Of a DNA stretch of 64,000 bases, positions 17,826-26,584 are shown in pieces (positions within the stretch are counted from its first letter, which is position 1; each line of letters starts with the position of its first letter). The DNA comes from Draconibacterium sediminis (GTDB lineage: Bacteria; Bacteroidota; Bacteroidia; Bacteroidales; Prolixibacteraceae): positions 434,001 to 498,000 of the forward strand of contig NZ_JRHC01000005.1 in NCBI RefSeq assembly GCF_000949475.1, in the 5' to 3' direction. A program made the position numbers and the translations under genes. A model generated the notes under the pieces. It searched no databases. It was not told the DNA's origin and saw nothing but the letters and a program-made list of their open reading frames with translations.

Positions 17826-18308
17826 TTATAATTGCTCATCCAGGTCGGAATCCATAGTAATTAACGGCGAAGCGTCAATTTTTTCGATATCAAGTATTTT
17901 TACCAGTGTATTCAGGCCGGCTTCAACAACTCCGAATTCCTCTTCGCTAAGTTGCAGAAGTTTTTCCGATAATTGTTCGTGCAACAGTGATGGCATAGTG
18001 CTCAGCAGTTGATCGCCCGATGAGGTAAGAGCTATATTCACAACACGTTTATCACCCGATTTGGGAAGACGGGCCAGGTAGCCTTTTTTCTCAAGACGGT
18101 TTATAATACCGCTAACCGTACTCGGATTCAGGTTTAGGAATTTTCGCAGTTCGCCCTGCGTTGTTTGATAGTTAGGCGACTCGTGCAGAAAGTTTAAACA
18201 AAGAACCTGTGGAATACTTACGCCGTGTTCTTTCTGAATTTTCTTTGACTCGATGTCTACCGAGCGCACGATTTTGCGAATTTTAATTAGAATATCTCGT
18301 GTTTCCAT
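17826..18308 (-). CDS. MarR family transcriptional regulator
   Basis: The 160-residue protein has the MarR dimer-helix and winged-helix plan. The recognition region reads LRKFLNLNPSTVSGIINRLEKKG, followed by the wing LPKSGDKRVVNIALTSSG. The C-terminal helices are typical. It faces dinB in a divergent arrangement with 137 bases between the starts and converges on the GH15 gene, so its targets may be itself, dinB or the trehalose operon. The ligand is unknown. Confidence 0.9.
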   Translation of the reverse strand: METRDILIKIRKIVRSVDIESKKIQKEHGVSIPQVLCLNFLHESPNYQTTQGELRKFLNLNPSTVSGIINRLEKKGYLARLPKSGDKRVVNIALTSSGDQLLSTMPSLLHEQLSEKLLQLSEEEFGVVEAGLNTLVKILDIEKIDASPLITMDSDLDEQL

Positions 18309-18416
18309 TCCTTCCCGATCAAAAATTTTTGCTAATATATTAAGAAAAAATTAGAGCCGCTATTTCGTGGAACAACGATTGAAGGAATAAAGATTCAATT
18401 AATTCAGCGACTTCGT

Positions 18417-18424
18417 TATTTTCG
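18417..18424 (+). promoter_or_regulatory. -7-like box before dinB
   Basis: TATTTTCG departs by one base from TAnnTTTG and lies 21 bases before the dinB ATG. It is a probable promoter element in the dinB/MarR divergent region. Confidence 0.35.
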
Positions 18425-18445
18425 CATCATATCAGGAAAGACAAA

Positions 18446-19528
18446 ATGCCGACCGAAAAAAAACGTAAAATAATACATGTTGATATGGATGCATTTTTTG
18501 CGTCGGTAGAGCAGTTGGATCATCCCGAACTGAGAGGAAAGCCCATTGCTGTTGGAGGCACCAGCGACCGGGGAGTTGTTGCAGCGGCCAGTTACGAAGC
18601 CCGAAAGTACGGCGTTCGTTCGGCTATGTCGTCGAAGGTGGCCAAACGAAAATGTCCGAACCTGATTTTTGTAAAACATCGTTTTGAGCGTTACAAAGAA
18701 ATTTCGGCGCAAATACGGAGCATTTTTCTGGAGTATACCGATTTGGTTGAGCCGCTGTCGCTCGATGAGGCCTATCTCGATGTTACCTATGCCAAAAAAG
18801 GTCAGCCTTCTGCTACCTTGATTGCCAAAGAAATTCGCCAGCGTATTTTCGAAGAAACCGGGTTAACCGCATCGGCCGGCGTTTCGTACAACAAATTTCT
18901 GGCTAAGGTCGCTTCCGATGTCAATAAACCCAACGGAATGTTTGTGGTGACTCCCGATAAGGCGCAGGATTTTATCGATCAATTGGAGATCCGGAAGTTT
19001 TTTGGAATAGGAAAAGTAACGGCCAAAAAGTTAAACGATATTGGTGTGTGGTATGGGGGCGATCTGAAAATGATCGACAGGCTTGAACTCACCCGGATGT
19101 TTGGCAAAGCAGGCAATTACTACTACGATATTTGCCGGGGTATTGATAACCGCGAGGTGCAGCCATCGCGCGAAAGAAAGTCGGTTGGCGCTGAAAATAC
19201 CTTCTCACAGGATCTGTTTTTAGAGGATGAACTAAAAAAAGAATTATTGGTAATTGCAGAGAAGGTTTGGGAGCGGGCCGACCGATCGGGGGTAAAAGCC
19301 AAAACGGTGACCTTAAAGTTTAAATATGCCGATTTTGAGCAACACACCCGAAGTAAAACCATTGAGCCCTACATCAACACAAAAGAACGATTTATTACCG
19401 AAAGCCTGAAATTGATGAAATCGGAAGGTGGGTTTGTAAAAGGAATCCGCCTACTGGGGCTTACACTCTCCAATTTTCTGCACGAGCAAGAGGGTGAAAT
19501 TGGTGTTCAGCTGGTGATTGAGTTCTGA
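18446..19528 (+). CDS. dinB: DNA polymerase IV (Y family)
   Basis: This translesion polymerase of 360 residues shows all Y-family motifs: HVDMDAFFASVEQ with the first metal Asp, the SYEARKYGVRSAM loop, LSLDEAYLDVT with the catalytic Asp-Glu pair, SAGVSYNKFLAKVASDVNKP, and the helix-hairpin-helix FFGIGKVTAKKLNDIG. The C-terminal little-finger domain follows (ERKSVGAENTF and later KTVTLKFKY). The length is normal and no beta-clamp motif at the very end stands out. In many bacteria it belongs to the SOS response, but no LexA box was recognised here. Confidence 0.95.
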   Translation: MPTEKKRKIIHVDMDAFFASVEQLDHPELRGKPIAVGGTSDRGVVAAASYEARKYGVRSAMSSKVAKRKCPNLIFVKHRFERYKEISAQIRSIFLEYTDLVEPLSLDEAYLDVTYAKKGQPSATLIAKEIRQRIFEETGLTASAGVSYNKFLAKVASDVNKPNGMFVVTPDKAQDFIDQLEIRKFFGIGKVTAKKLNDIGVWYGGDLKMIDRLELTRMFGKAGNYYYDICRGIDNREVQPSRERKSVGAENTFSQDLFLEDELKKELLVIAEKVWERADRSGVKAKTVTLKFKYADFEQHTRSKTIEPYINTKERFITESLKLMKSEGGFVKGIRLLGLTLSNFLHEQEGEIGVQLVIEF

Positions 19529-19585
19529 TAAGGCCGAAAGAGCATAAAAATCACGAGCCTCAGTTTTGTTAGTTTGTTTATGAAC

Positions 19586-19615
19586 GAAAAAAGGCCGGAA
19601 TAGCTACCAGCCTTT
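19586..19615 (-). terminator. terminator of the lipoprotein gene at 19646
   Basis: A 9-bp stem with one mismatch (19590-19598 with 19607-19615) is followed on the minus strand by six T. It lies 30 bases after the stop of the lipoprotein gene, between converging genes. Confidence 0.55.
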
Positions 19616-19645
19616 AATCCCTTTATTTTATCAGAAGATCATCGT

Positions 19646-20596
19646 TTATAGAACTCCTATCAATTCTAAAAATTCGTTTAGGTCCCAGTAATCTTTAACC
19701 CAAACTATTTTACCATTTTCAATTTCCATAACAGATACTCCCGGTAATTCAAAATATACATTGGTAGCAGGAATGCCCATTTGTGGCCAGCCAACTGTAT
19801 TTGTGCCTTTCCACATCCATTCAACAGCCGCAAACTGTTCATTCGCAACAATTGAAATGGTTTCAAAACGTGAGTCTGGTGCTCCGGAATAGGTACCGAT
19901 GGCATATAAAACAACTGCGGTTTTATCGGTGAAATTATTACCTCCTGCTTCGGTATAAATAAATTCATCGGCTAAGAGTGAAGTGAGCAGGTCAGTGTCG
20001 TGAGTATCCCACGCATCAGTAAATGCCTGGGCAATCGACTCATTTTGTTCCACCAAGGAATTCTCATCACCGTGGCTGGAACCAACATTTGATATGATAC
20101 CTTCAGTGTGCATGTACATCGTCGTTATATTTGACGGATCATCGGCGCAACCGGTAAAATCCATACTTCCTTGTGCCTGACTAAACCTGCCGGTACCACC
20201 ATTAATTTTTATCTCCCCACTAATTTTGTTCTCGAGGATGTTAAACGACCCGTTTAAGGTATACTTTAGAAAATCACCATTGGCCGCGCAAACAGATCCA
20301 AACATTTCCCATACTATTGTCCAGCTCTGTTCATCCATTTCCACCGAAATAGTGTACCATGTGCTATTATCAGAAATCAGTTTTCCCAAATGCGACAAAT
20401 TTCCTGACAAGGTTCCAAAAACAGGAATGCCATTTAATGTCTCAGTTACGTGCGATTGAATCTCGCCCTTTATCGGAGTCATTTTCATTTCAGCCGATTT
20501 AGGCTCTACATCTCTCTCTGGTAACAATGGGTCACTCATATCACAAGCTGTCAGCAGCAGACTTATGCTCCATAATAAAAAGATTAATCGTTTCAT
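19646..20596 (-). CDS. two-domain lipoprotein with a C-terminal SnoaL/NTF2-like domain
   Basis: The ATG at 20596 gives a lipoprotein signal ending LLLTAC with an Asp after Cys+1 side (CDMSD). Residues about 35-165 form a beta-rich domain with GTGRFSQAQGSMDFTG, a phrase typical of allene-oxide-cyclase/DUF3224-like barrels. Residues about 190-315 form an NTF2/SnoaL-like domain (IAQAFTDAWDTHDTDLLTSL and later VYFELPGVSVMEIENGKIVW). Such NTF2 domains often bind or turn over small molecules. I know no standard name for this fusion. The gene follows the hybrid kinase on the same strand with 122 bases between and could be one of its targets. An in-frame TTG at 20605 is a less likely start. Confidence 0.75.
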   Translation of the reverse strand: MKRLIFLLWSISLLLTACDMSDPLLPERDVEPKSAEMKMTPIKGEIQSHVTETLNGIPVFGTLSGNLSHLGKLISDNSTWYTISVEMDEQSWTIVWEMFGSVCAANGDFLKYTLNGSFNILENKISGEIKINGGTGRFSQAQGSMDFTGCADDPSNITTMYMHTEGIISNVGSSHGDENSLVEQNESIAQAFTDAWDTHDTDLLTSLLADEFIYTEAGGNNFTDKTAVVLYAIGTYSGAPDSRFETISIVANEQFAAVEWMWKGTNTVGWPQMGIPATNVYFELPGVSVMEIENGKIVWVKDYWDLNEFLELIGVL

Positions 20597-20718
20597 TTTT
20601 TCCAATTTTAAAGGTTTCTAATACTATTGTGTGCGGCTACGAACCTCGTATCAAAATTACAGTAATGCCAAAGGCTGTGCTTTGGTAATTGTCTCAGATT
20701 ATTTGGGTTTTGTCTCAA

Positions 20719-22908
20719 TTATGATCTTTGCTGTTGAATGAGCGTGTTGGGTGCAATTCCAAACTCTTCATGAAAGCAGGTGCTGAAGTGCGACAGATTC
20801 TTGAATCCGGATTCAAAAGCCGCTTCGGTAACGTTTTTTCCTTTGTTTTCCAATAAATCTTTTGCTCTGTAAAGTCTGCACAATCGAAGATAACGGCCAA
20901 TAGAGTTATTAGTAAGAGCACTGAATTTTCGATAAAGCTGGGCTCTACTCATATTCATTAAAGAACAAATTTCATTGATCCCGAAATCTTCGTTAACCAT
21001 CTCTTTTTCAATCAGTGCGTTAATCTTTTTTAAGAATAGTAATTCGGAATTGTAACTTGTATTTTCTTGTTGAATGCTTAAAGGAATTCCTCCTAAGTGT
21101 TTTTGCATTTTCCTCCTCAGCTCGAGCAGATTATTTAGTTTTAACAGGAGTTCTTTTTCGTTGAAAGGTTTAATCAGATAGTGATCGGCACCATATTCAA
21201 ACCCGGTCATTTTTGATTCAAAATCGCCTCGGGCAGTTAAAATCACGACCGGAATATGATCGGTCCGAAAATCTGACTTCAGTTGTTCGAGCATCTCAAA
21301 ACCGTCCATTTCAGGCATCATTATATCTGAAAGGATAAGGTCAGGAATGATCTCTTTTGCTTTTTCAAGCGCCGCTTTGCCGTTCGGTGCCAGTTTGATA
21401 TTGTAATCAGTGTTTAAAATCGACTGAAGATATTCTACAACATCACCATTATCTTCAACAATTAGCAATAATGGTTTTTTTTCGGGCTCATTAGCAGTTT
21501 TATTCCAATTATTTTTTTTAAAAGAAGGTGATTTGGAAATTTGTGTGTGGATCATTGTTGAGCTTATCACAGAGATACCGTTATCAGCAACTTTTTCTGC
21601 TGTTTTTGTTATTGGCAGGGTAACCTTGAATGATGAGCCTTTTCCAACTTTACTTTTCACGGTAATATCTCCATTCATAAGCTTAATCATTTCATAAGCT
21701 ACTGACAGACCTAATCCGGTGCCCGAAGTTTGGTTGTTGTTATCGGGAGCCTGGTAGAATCGCTCAAAAATTTTACTAACTGATGCTTTGGGGATACCAC
21801 GACCGTTATCAGAAATCAAAATACAAACTGTTTCTTTATTTTGAGAAAGTTCAGTTTTTACATCAACGCTTACCACTCCTCCCGGAAAAGAAAATTTAAT
21901 TGCATTTGATATTAAGTTGGAAATTGCATGCATTATTTTATCGGGATCGTAATCGGTGAAGATTGGTTCCTTGTTCTGATTTGTCATTAGTTTTACTTCC
22001 GCATTTTCTGCGAGCGATTGGAAAGATCCGGCGATAATCTTAACAAACTGGCAGATGTCTCCATGGATCAAATTCAGTTGCATTTCATTTGCTTCAATTT
22101 TGGCGATGTCCAACATTTGATTCACCAACCGAAGCAAAATCTGGCTTTGTGCCTTAATTTTTTCAGGACCATCTTTCATCCATCGATCGTTGTGTTTTCC
22201 CATTTGTTCAGCAACACCATGAATGACTGTAAGCGGTGTTCTGAATTCGTGTGAAACATTGGTAAATAGTTTGGTTTTTGCTTCATCGATTTTACGCAAC
22301 TTATCAGTTTCCGATTTTTCATAGCGGCTTTTATCTTTCATGAAAAGTAGGACGATAAACAGTATGCATGCATTGATCCAAAATGTTAGTCCGACAAAAG
22401 ATAATGTGTTTATTTGCGGTGTAATATATTCCGGAGTTGTTAATGATGACTGAAATACACCTACTATTAAAATTGTGAAACAGTACCAGATAAACATACC
22501 TATAGTCCAACGAATATTGCCTGCAAGTATCGATCCCATGGCACAATTCATTCCAATAAAAACATATCCCAGAGAAGTTGTAAGCCCACCGGATTGAAGC
22601 ATGGCAAACATTGCACCTGTTGTAAAAACGGTGAAAAGAACGTTGATAACCAAATCGAATCGTTTGATTTGACGATACAATGGGAAGCCAATGCCGTAAC
22701 CCAGCAGAAATAGAAATCCAAACCACGATAGTGCCCATAATTTCCATATAAATAGAGTTACATATATCGAGAGAAGGACAAAAATAAAGGTAACAACCAT
22801 CCAAATCCAGGCCCACCGCTTTCTGAGTTGTTTTTCGCGATCAAGCCTGGGGTCTTCCAGATAACGATCAATCCATTCGATAATTTTTGTGCTGGCGATG
22901 TATTTCAT
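20719..22908 (-). CDS. hybrid two-component system: membrane histidine kinase, receiver and AraC domain
   Basis: The chain of 729 residues carries all steps from sensing to DNA binding. Residues about 32-190 form five or six membrane spans with almost no periplasmic loop, so the signal is in or near the membrane. The dimerization helix has the phospho-acceptor His 220 in FTNVSHEFRTPL. The ATPase domain shows NLISNAIKFS, SDNGRGIP and GTGLGLSVAYEM. The receiver has Asp 528 in LILSDIMMPEMDG and Lys in VVILTARGD region onward. Residues about 625-729 are an AraC-type HTH (INEICSLMNMSRAQLYRKF and AAFESGFKNLSHFSTCF). This is the Bacteroidetes hybrid design, but without the usual large periplasmic Y_Y_Y propeller sensor, so a polysaccharide signal is unlikely. 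Confidence 0.93.
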   Translation of the reverse strand: MKYIASTKIIEWIDRYLEDPRLDREKQLRKRWAWIWMVVTFIFVLLSIYVTLFIWKLWALSWFGFLFLLGYGIGFPLYRQIKRFDLVINVLFTVFTTGAMFAMLQSGGLTTSLGYVFIGMNCAMGSILAGNIRWTIGMFIWYCFTILIVGVFQSSLTTPEYITPQINTLSFVGLTFWINACILFIVLLFMKDKSRYEKSETDKLRKIDEAKTKLFTNVSHEFRTPLTVIHGVAEQMGKHNDRWMKDGPEKIKAQSQILLRLVNQMLDIAKIEANEMQLNLIHGDICQFVKIIAGSFQSLAENAEVKLMTNQNKEPIFTDYDPDKIMHAISNLISNAIKFSFPGGVVSVDVKTELSQNKETVCILISDNGRGIPKASVSKIFERFYQAPDNNNQTSGTGLGLSVAYEMIKLMNGDITVKSKVGKGSSFKVTLPITKTAEKVADNGISVISSTMIHTQISKSPSFKKNNWNKTANEPEKKPLLLIVEDNGDVVEYLQSILNTDYNIKLAPNGKAALEKAKEIIPDLILSDIMMPEMDGFEMLEQLKSDFRTDHIPVVILTARGDFESKMTGFEYGADHYLIKPFNEKELLLKLNNLLELRRKMQKHLGGIPLSIQQENTSYNSELLFLKKINALIEKEMVNEDFGINEICSLMNMSRAQLYRKFSALTNNSIGRYLRLCRLYRAKDLLENKGKNVTEAAFESGFKNLSHFSTCFHEEFGIAPNTLIQQQRS

Positions 22909-23226
22909 TAATTTGATTTCTGGTTTTGATTGTGTATGGCCATTTAAATTGGTAAACGACTAGTGAAATAAATACGTGATACAAATTCGTGAAGTTTCGC
23001 CAGAAGTTTAAAACTGTATTTTGAAAATGTATTTTATTCAAAATCTAAATGAAGGAAAGATATTAATGCTGCAGTATTGTCCATATTTCTTCTGTGGTTG
23101 AAACTAAAAAACGCCGAAAAATTTCGATATAAATACAAACACATGTATCTTCATCCCGATTATTAACTGCCTTAGGTCGAATAGGAGACTACTTCTAACC
23201 TCGGTCTTCGGACTTCCACCTTCATT
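22909..23226. other. 318-base divergent intergenic region with a heptamer-phased leader
   Basis: The gap separates the hybrid kinase gene and the esterase gene, which diverge. It must hold both promoters, but no clear TAnnTTTG box was found. Immediately before the esterase ATG, five 7-base words follow each other without gaps at 23189-23223, each ending in CTTC or CCTC (CTACTTC, TAACCTC, GGTCTTC, GGACTTC, CACCTTC). Nothing else was recognised. Confidence 0.5.
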
Positions 23227-24231
23227 ATGAAACGAATAAAACGCTTTTTACTGATAGTGATTCTTTTGGCGATAATTGGCTACCTTCTGGGGCCAAAACC
23301 TCCTAAACCTGAGTTGAATAAAGACCTGCCATCGCTATCGGCAAGTATTTCAAACATCGAGACATTTGTGCAACGAAAGGAAGCATCTTTTTCCATAAAA
23401 CCTGATAACGAAAGCCGCATTATCTGGGCAAACGATTCGTTAAAAGAACGCACTGATTATTGCGTGTTGTACCTGCATGGATTCTCCGCATCGTGGTTTG
23501 AAGGGCACCCTGCACACGAGCGTTTTGCTCAACATTTTGGCTATAACTTATACATTCCGCGTTTACACGATCACGGATTGGTTACCGAGGATCCTTTAAT
23601 TGATATGACTCCCGATGGATTATACGCTTCGGCAAAAGAAGCATTAATGGTTGCCCGCAGTTTGGGAAGAAAAGTGATCATCATGAGCACTTCAACAGGA
23701 GGAACGCTGGGATTAAAACTGGCGGCAGATTTCCCGGAGTATGTTGACGGACTGATCATGTATTCGCCTAATATTAAGGTGAAAAACGGCTCAATGGCTT
23801 TACTGTCAAAACCATGGGGATTACAAATCGGGCGAAAGGTAATTGGTGGGAAGTACCGTGTTTCTGACGATGATCCGGAGTCGGAAGATTGTAAATACTG
23901 GAACTGCAAATACCGTGTGGAAGCACTGGTTTATTTGCAACAATTGTTGGATGCTACCATGACAGAAGAAACGTTTGGCCGTGTAACAGTGCCAGTGTTT
24001 CTTGGATATTACTATAAGGATGAAGAGAATCAGGATCAAACAGTGAGTGTTGATGCAATGCTTGATATGTTTGATGAACTTGGAACCTTACCCAATCAAA
24101 AGGTGAAAAAAGCCTTTCCTGAGGCCGGTGACCACGTTATTGCGTGCGACCTAACATCCGGTAGCGTGGAAGAGGTAATTGCCGAAACCTTTCGTTTTGG
24201 TGAAGGGGTTTTGGGATTGGAACGCAGATAA
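23227..24231 (+). CDS. alpha/beta hydrolase (esterase/lipase type)
   Basis: A single N-terminal hydrophobic segment (residues about 5-19) anchors or exports the protein. The fold shows the oxyanion strand CVLYLHGFSASW, the nucleophile elbow IIMSTSTGGTLGL (Ser within STSTGG), an acid in the region FLGYYYKDEENQDQ and the His in AGDHVIACD. These make a complete Ser-Asp-His triad. The substrate is probably a carboxyl ester or thioester; monoglyceride-lipase-like members look similar. The last codons ERR and the TAA stop are supplied by the dispersed repeat that begins at 24220, an odd case of a repeat providing a gene end. Confidence 0.85.
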   Translation: MKRIKRFLLIVILLAIIGYLLGPKPPKPELNKDLPSLSASISNIETFVQRKEASFSIKPDNESRIIWANDSLKERTDYCVLYLHGFSASWFEGHPAHERFAQHFGYNLYIPRLHDHGLVTEDPLIDMTPDGLYASAKEALMVARSLGRKVIIMSTSTGGTLGLKLAADFPEYVDGLIMYSPNIKVKNGSMALLSKPWGLQIGRKVIGGKYRVSDDDPESEDCKYWNCKYRVEALVYLQQLLDATMTEETFGRVTVPVFLGYYYKDEENQDQTVSVDAMLDMFDELGTLPNQKVKKAFPEAGDHVIACDLTSGSVEEVIAETFRFGEGVLGLERR

Positions 24232-24301
24232 CGCTGTTTATTTGGATTCTCACTGATAATAAAATCTGTGACTATCTGCACAATCAGTGTAATCAGCGTT
24301 C
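24220..24301. repeat. dispersed imperfect palindrome, CGCAGATAACGC family, copy 1
   Basis: The element runs from GAACGCAGATAACGC to ATCAGCGTTC and has inverted ends (GAACGC-AGATAAC against GAACGC-TGATTAC). Inside are related words such as AATCTGTGACTATCTGC. It fills the gap between converging genes and overlaps the last 12 bases of the esterase gene. A second copy of the same word family is at 41238-41310. Confidence 0.7.
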
Positions 24302-24305
24302 GGTA

Positions 24306-25037
24306 TTACTGAATTTGAGCAGCTGCCTCTTCGTCTAAAAACCAGGTTAAGATTCCGTTTGTAGGAGAAATATAGTAGGCCGGTAGCAATTGGGCTGCAT
24401 CATTATCATTCATAATCTCTGCAACCCGCAAGGCTTTATTCGAGCCTGTTACCAGGAAAAATATCTGGTTGGCATTATTCAGCACATTTCCTGTAATGGT
24501 AATACGTTTTTGCCCGGTAAGCGGATGAACGGCAACTGCGCAGCTTTGCTCGTCTTCAAAAAGTTCCAGCTGGTCGGGAAAGATTGATGCCGTGTGTCCG
24601 TCGTCACCAAGCCCCAGAATGATCAGGTCGAAAACAGGATCTTTACCCCTCGAATTCAGGCTTTGTTCCATCTCTTGCGAGTAGCGCAGAGCTTCCTGCT
24701 CAGGATCATCCTCGCCTTTTATGCGGTGGATATTTTCTTCGGGAATAGTAATGTTTGAAAGCAGGTAGTCAACCGTCATTTTATAGTTGCTTTGTTCATC
24801 GGTCGGGGGCACACAGCGTTCGTCGCCCCACCATAAATGAATGCGTTCCCATGGAATTCGGTCGGCGTATTTTTTACTGATCTTTTTAAAAAGTCCTTTT
24901 GGAGAATTTCCGCCAGACAGCGCAATATCGAACACTTCCTGATTCGAATTTTGTACCATCTTGATCAGTGCTTTCGCGATGGCCTTGTAAACATCTTTCG
25001 GTTTCGAATAGATTTTTACTTCAGTAAAGGTTTCCAT
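24306..25037 (-). CDS. pgl: 6-phosphogluconolactonase
   Basis: The enzyme hydrolyses 6-phosphogluconolactone to 6-phosphogluconate in the oxidative pentose phosphate pathway. Family features are DIALSGGNSPKGLFKKI near residue 40, WERIHLWWGDERCVPP near 75, FDLIILGLGDDGHTASIFP near 140, and RITITGNVLNNA. The 243-residue length is that of the SugarP isomerase-type PGL family. It follows zwf by 44 bases in the same direction. The 6-phosphogluconate dehydrogenase gene usually found alongside is not in this window. Confidence 0.95.
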   Translation of the reverse strand: METFTEVKIYSKPKDVYKAIAKALIKMVQNSNQEVFDIALSGGNSPKGLFKKISKKYADRIPWERIHLWWGDERCVPPTDEQSNYKMTVDYLLSNITIPEENIHRIKGEDDPEQEALRYSQEMEQSLNSRGKDPVFDLIILGLGDDGHTASIFPDQLELFEDEQSCAVAVHPLTGQKRITITGNVLNNANQIFFLVTGSNKALRVAEIMNDNDAAQLLPAYYISPTNGILTWFLDEEAAAQIQ

Positions 25038-25081
25038 TTCAGATAGTTTATGCTGTTAGATAATACAATGCAATATGCAGA

Positions 25082-26575
25082 TTAAAGTTCACAATACAAG
25101 CCGTCGTTATGTAAATTCTTACAGGGGTAGCGCCAATCTCCGTTAACGATAAGTTTGGCGGATTCTTCCGGCCCCCAACTTCCGGCCGGGTAACCATAAA
25201 TTGGAATTTCAGGATTGGTTTCCCAGGCGTTAATTATAGGCTGAACAAACTCCCAGGCAGCTTCTACAGCGTCGCCGCGCGAATACAGTGTTGCATCGCC
25301 CTGCATACAATCCAGCAAAAGGCGTTCGTATGCTGCCGGAACTTTTTTGTCGGCCAGATCCGAGTAATGGAAATCCATGTTTACCGTTTGCACCTTAAAT
25401 CCGGCTCCCGGAGTTTTCATGCCAAATTTCAGCAGAATTCCCTCGTCGGGCTGAATTCGGATGATCAGCTGGTTATTGCTGTCGGAACTGGCATTGCCAA
25501 ACAAATGATGGGGTACTTTACGGAAGTGGATAACAATTTCAGTTACGCGGGTTGGTAGTTTTTTCCCGGTGCGAATATAAAATGGTACGCCTGCCCAGCG
25601 CCAGTTATCGATAAAGAATTTAAGGGAAACAAACGTTTCGGTGCGCGAAAGCTTGTCCACGCCAGGCTCCTCGCGGTAACCGGCAACTTTTTTGCCGCCA
25701 ATTGTTGAGGCGGTATATTGGCCGCGAATAACATAACGCGATACTTCATTTTCTTTAATCGGTCGTAACGACTGAAAAACTTTTAGCGTTTCGTTTCTTA
25801 TGGCATCGGCTTCTACCACAACAGGCGGTTCCATGGCCACAAAACCCGCAACCTGCAGCAGGTGGTTTTGCAACATATCGCGTAAGGCTCCTGAGCTCTC
25901 GTAGTATCCGCCACGGCCTTCCACTCCCAGACTTTCGGCTGAGGTGATTTCCACGCGCTCGATATAACGCCGGTTCCACAGTGGCTCAAAAATTCCGTTC
26001 GAAAAGCGCGTTACCAGCATGTTTTGTACGGTTTCTTTGCCCAGGTAGTGGTCGATACGGTAGATCTGTTCTTCCTCGAAATAGTTCAGTAGTTGTTTGT
26101 TTAATTCTTTTGCCGATTTTAAATCCGTTCCAAAAGGTTTTTCAACGATCAGTCGCCTAAAATTATTCTCCGATTTTGAAAGACCATTCTGGCAAAGCAT
26201 TTTCGGAATTACCGGGTACAACGATGGGGGAGTTGATAAATAGAATACGTAATTCTGCTCAATCTCCAGCGCGCCGGAAATTTCATCAAGCCGCTCTTTT
26301 AACGGAATAAAATCGTCGGCTTCGTTATTCTGAACAGATTGATAGAACAAAAGCTTTTTAAATTCTTCGCGTTTTTCATCGTTGGGAATAAATTCATCGG
26401 CCCGGCTTCTGAATTCATCATCGGAAAGTGCTGAACGGGAAGCACCAAGAACCGCAAACTTATTGGGCAAAAGGTTTTGTTTGTAAAGTTCGAATAGTGC
26501 AGGTATCAATTTACGTTTGGTGAGGTCGCCCGATGCCCCGAATATGATGAGAATTTGATCTTCGACTTTCTTCAT
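25082..26575 (-). CDS. zwf: glucose-6-phosphate 1-dehydrogenase
   Basis: This NADP-dependent enzyme makes 6-phosphogluconolactone from glucose-6-phosphate. The nucleotide-binding motif IIFGASGDLTKRKLIPAL is at residues 9-26, the substrate and catalytic motif YRIDHYLGKETVQNM is near 170 with its essential His, and FIRTGKKLP-type sequence (PFYIRTGKKLPTRV) is near 330. The length of 497 residues is normal. It lies 9 bases after the phosphopantetheinyl transferase gene and is followed by pgl, giving a pentose phosphate pair at the end of a long minus-strand run. Confidence 0.97.
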   Translation of the reverse strand: MKKVEDQILIIFGASGDLTKRKLIPALFELYKQNLLPNKFAVLGASRSALSDDEFRSRADEFIPNDEKREEFKKLLFYQSVQNNEADDFIPLKERLDEISGALEIEQNYVFYLSTPPSLYPVIPKMLCQNGLSKSENNFRRLIVEKPFGTDLKSAKELNKQLLNYFEEEQIYRIDHYLGKETVQNMLVTRFSNGIFEPLWNRRYIERVEITSAESLGVEGRGGYYESSGALRDMLQNHLLQVAGFVAMEPPVVVEADAIRNETLKVFQSLRPIKENEVSRYVIRGQYTASTIGGKKVAGYREEPGVDKLSRTETFVSLKFFIDNWRWAGVPFYIRTGKKLPTRVTEIVIHFRKVPHHLFGNASSDSNNQLIIRIQPDEGILLKFGMKTPGAGFKVQTVNMDFHYSDLADKKVPAAYERLLLDCMQGDATLYSRGDAVEAAWEFVQPIINAWETNPEIPIYGYPAGSWGPEESAKLIVNGDWRYPCKNLHNDGLYCEL

Positions 26576-26584
26576 GGTTAAATT

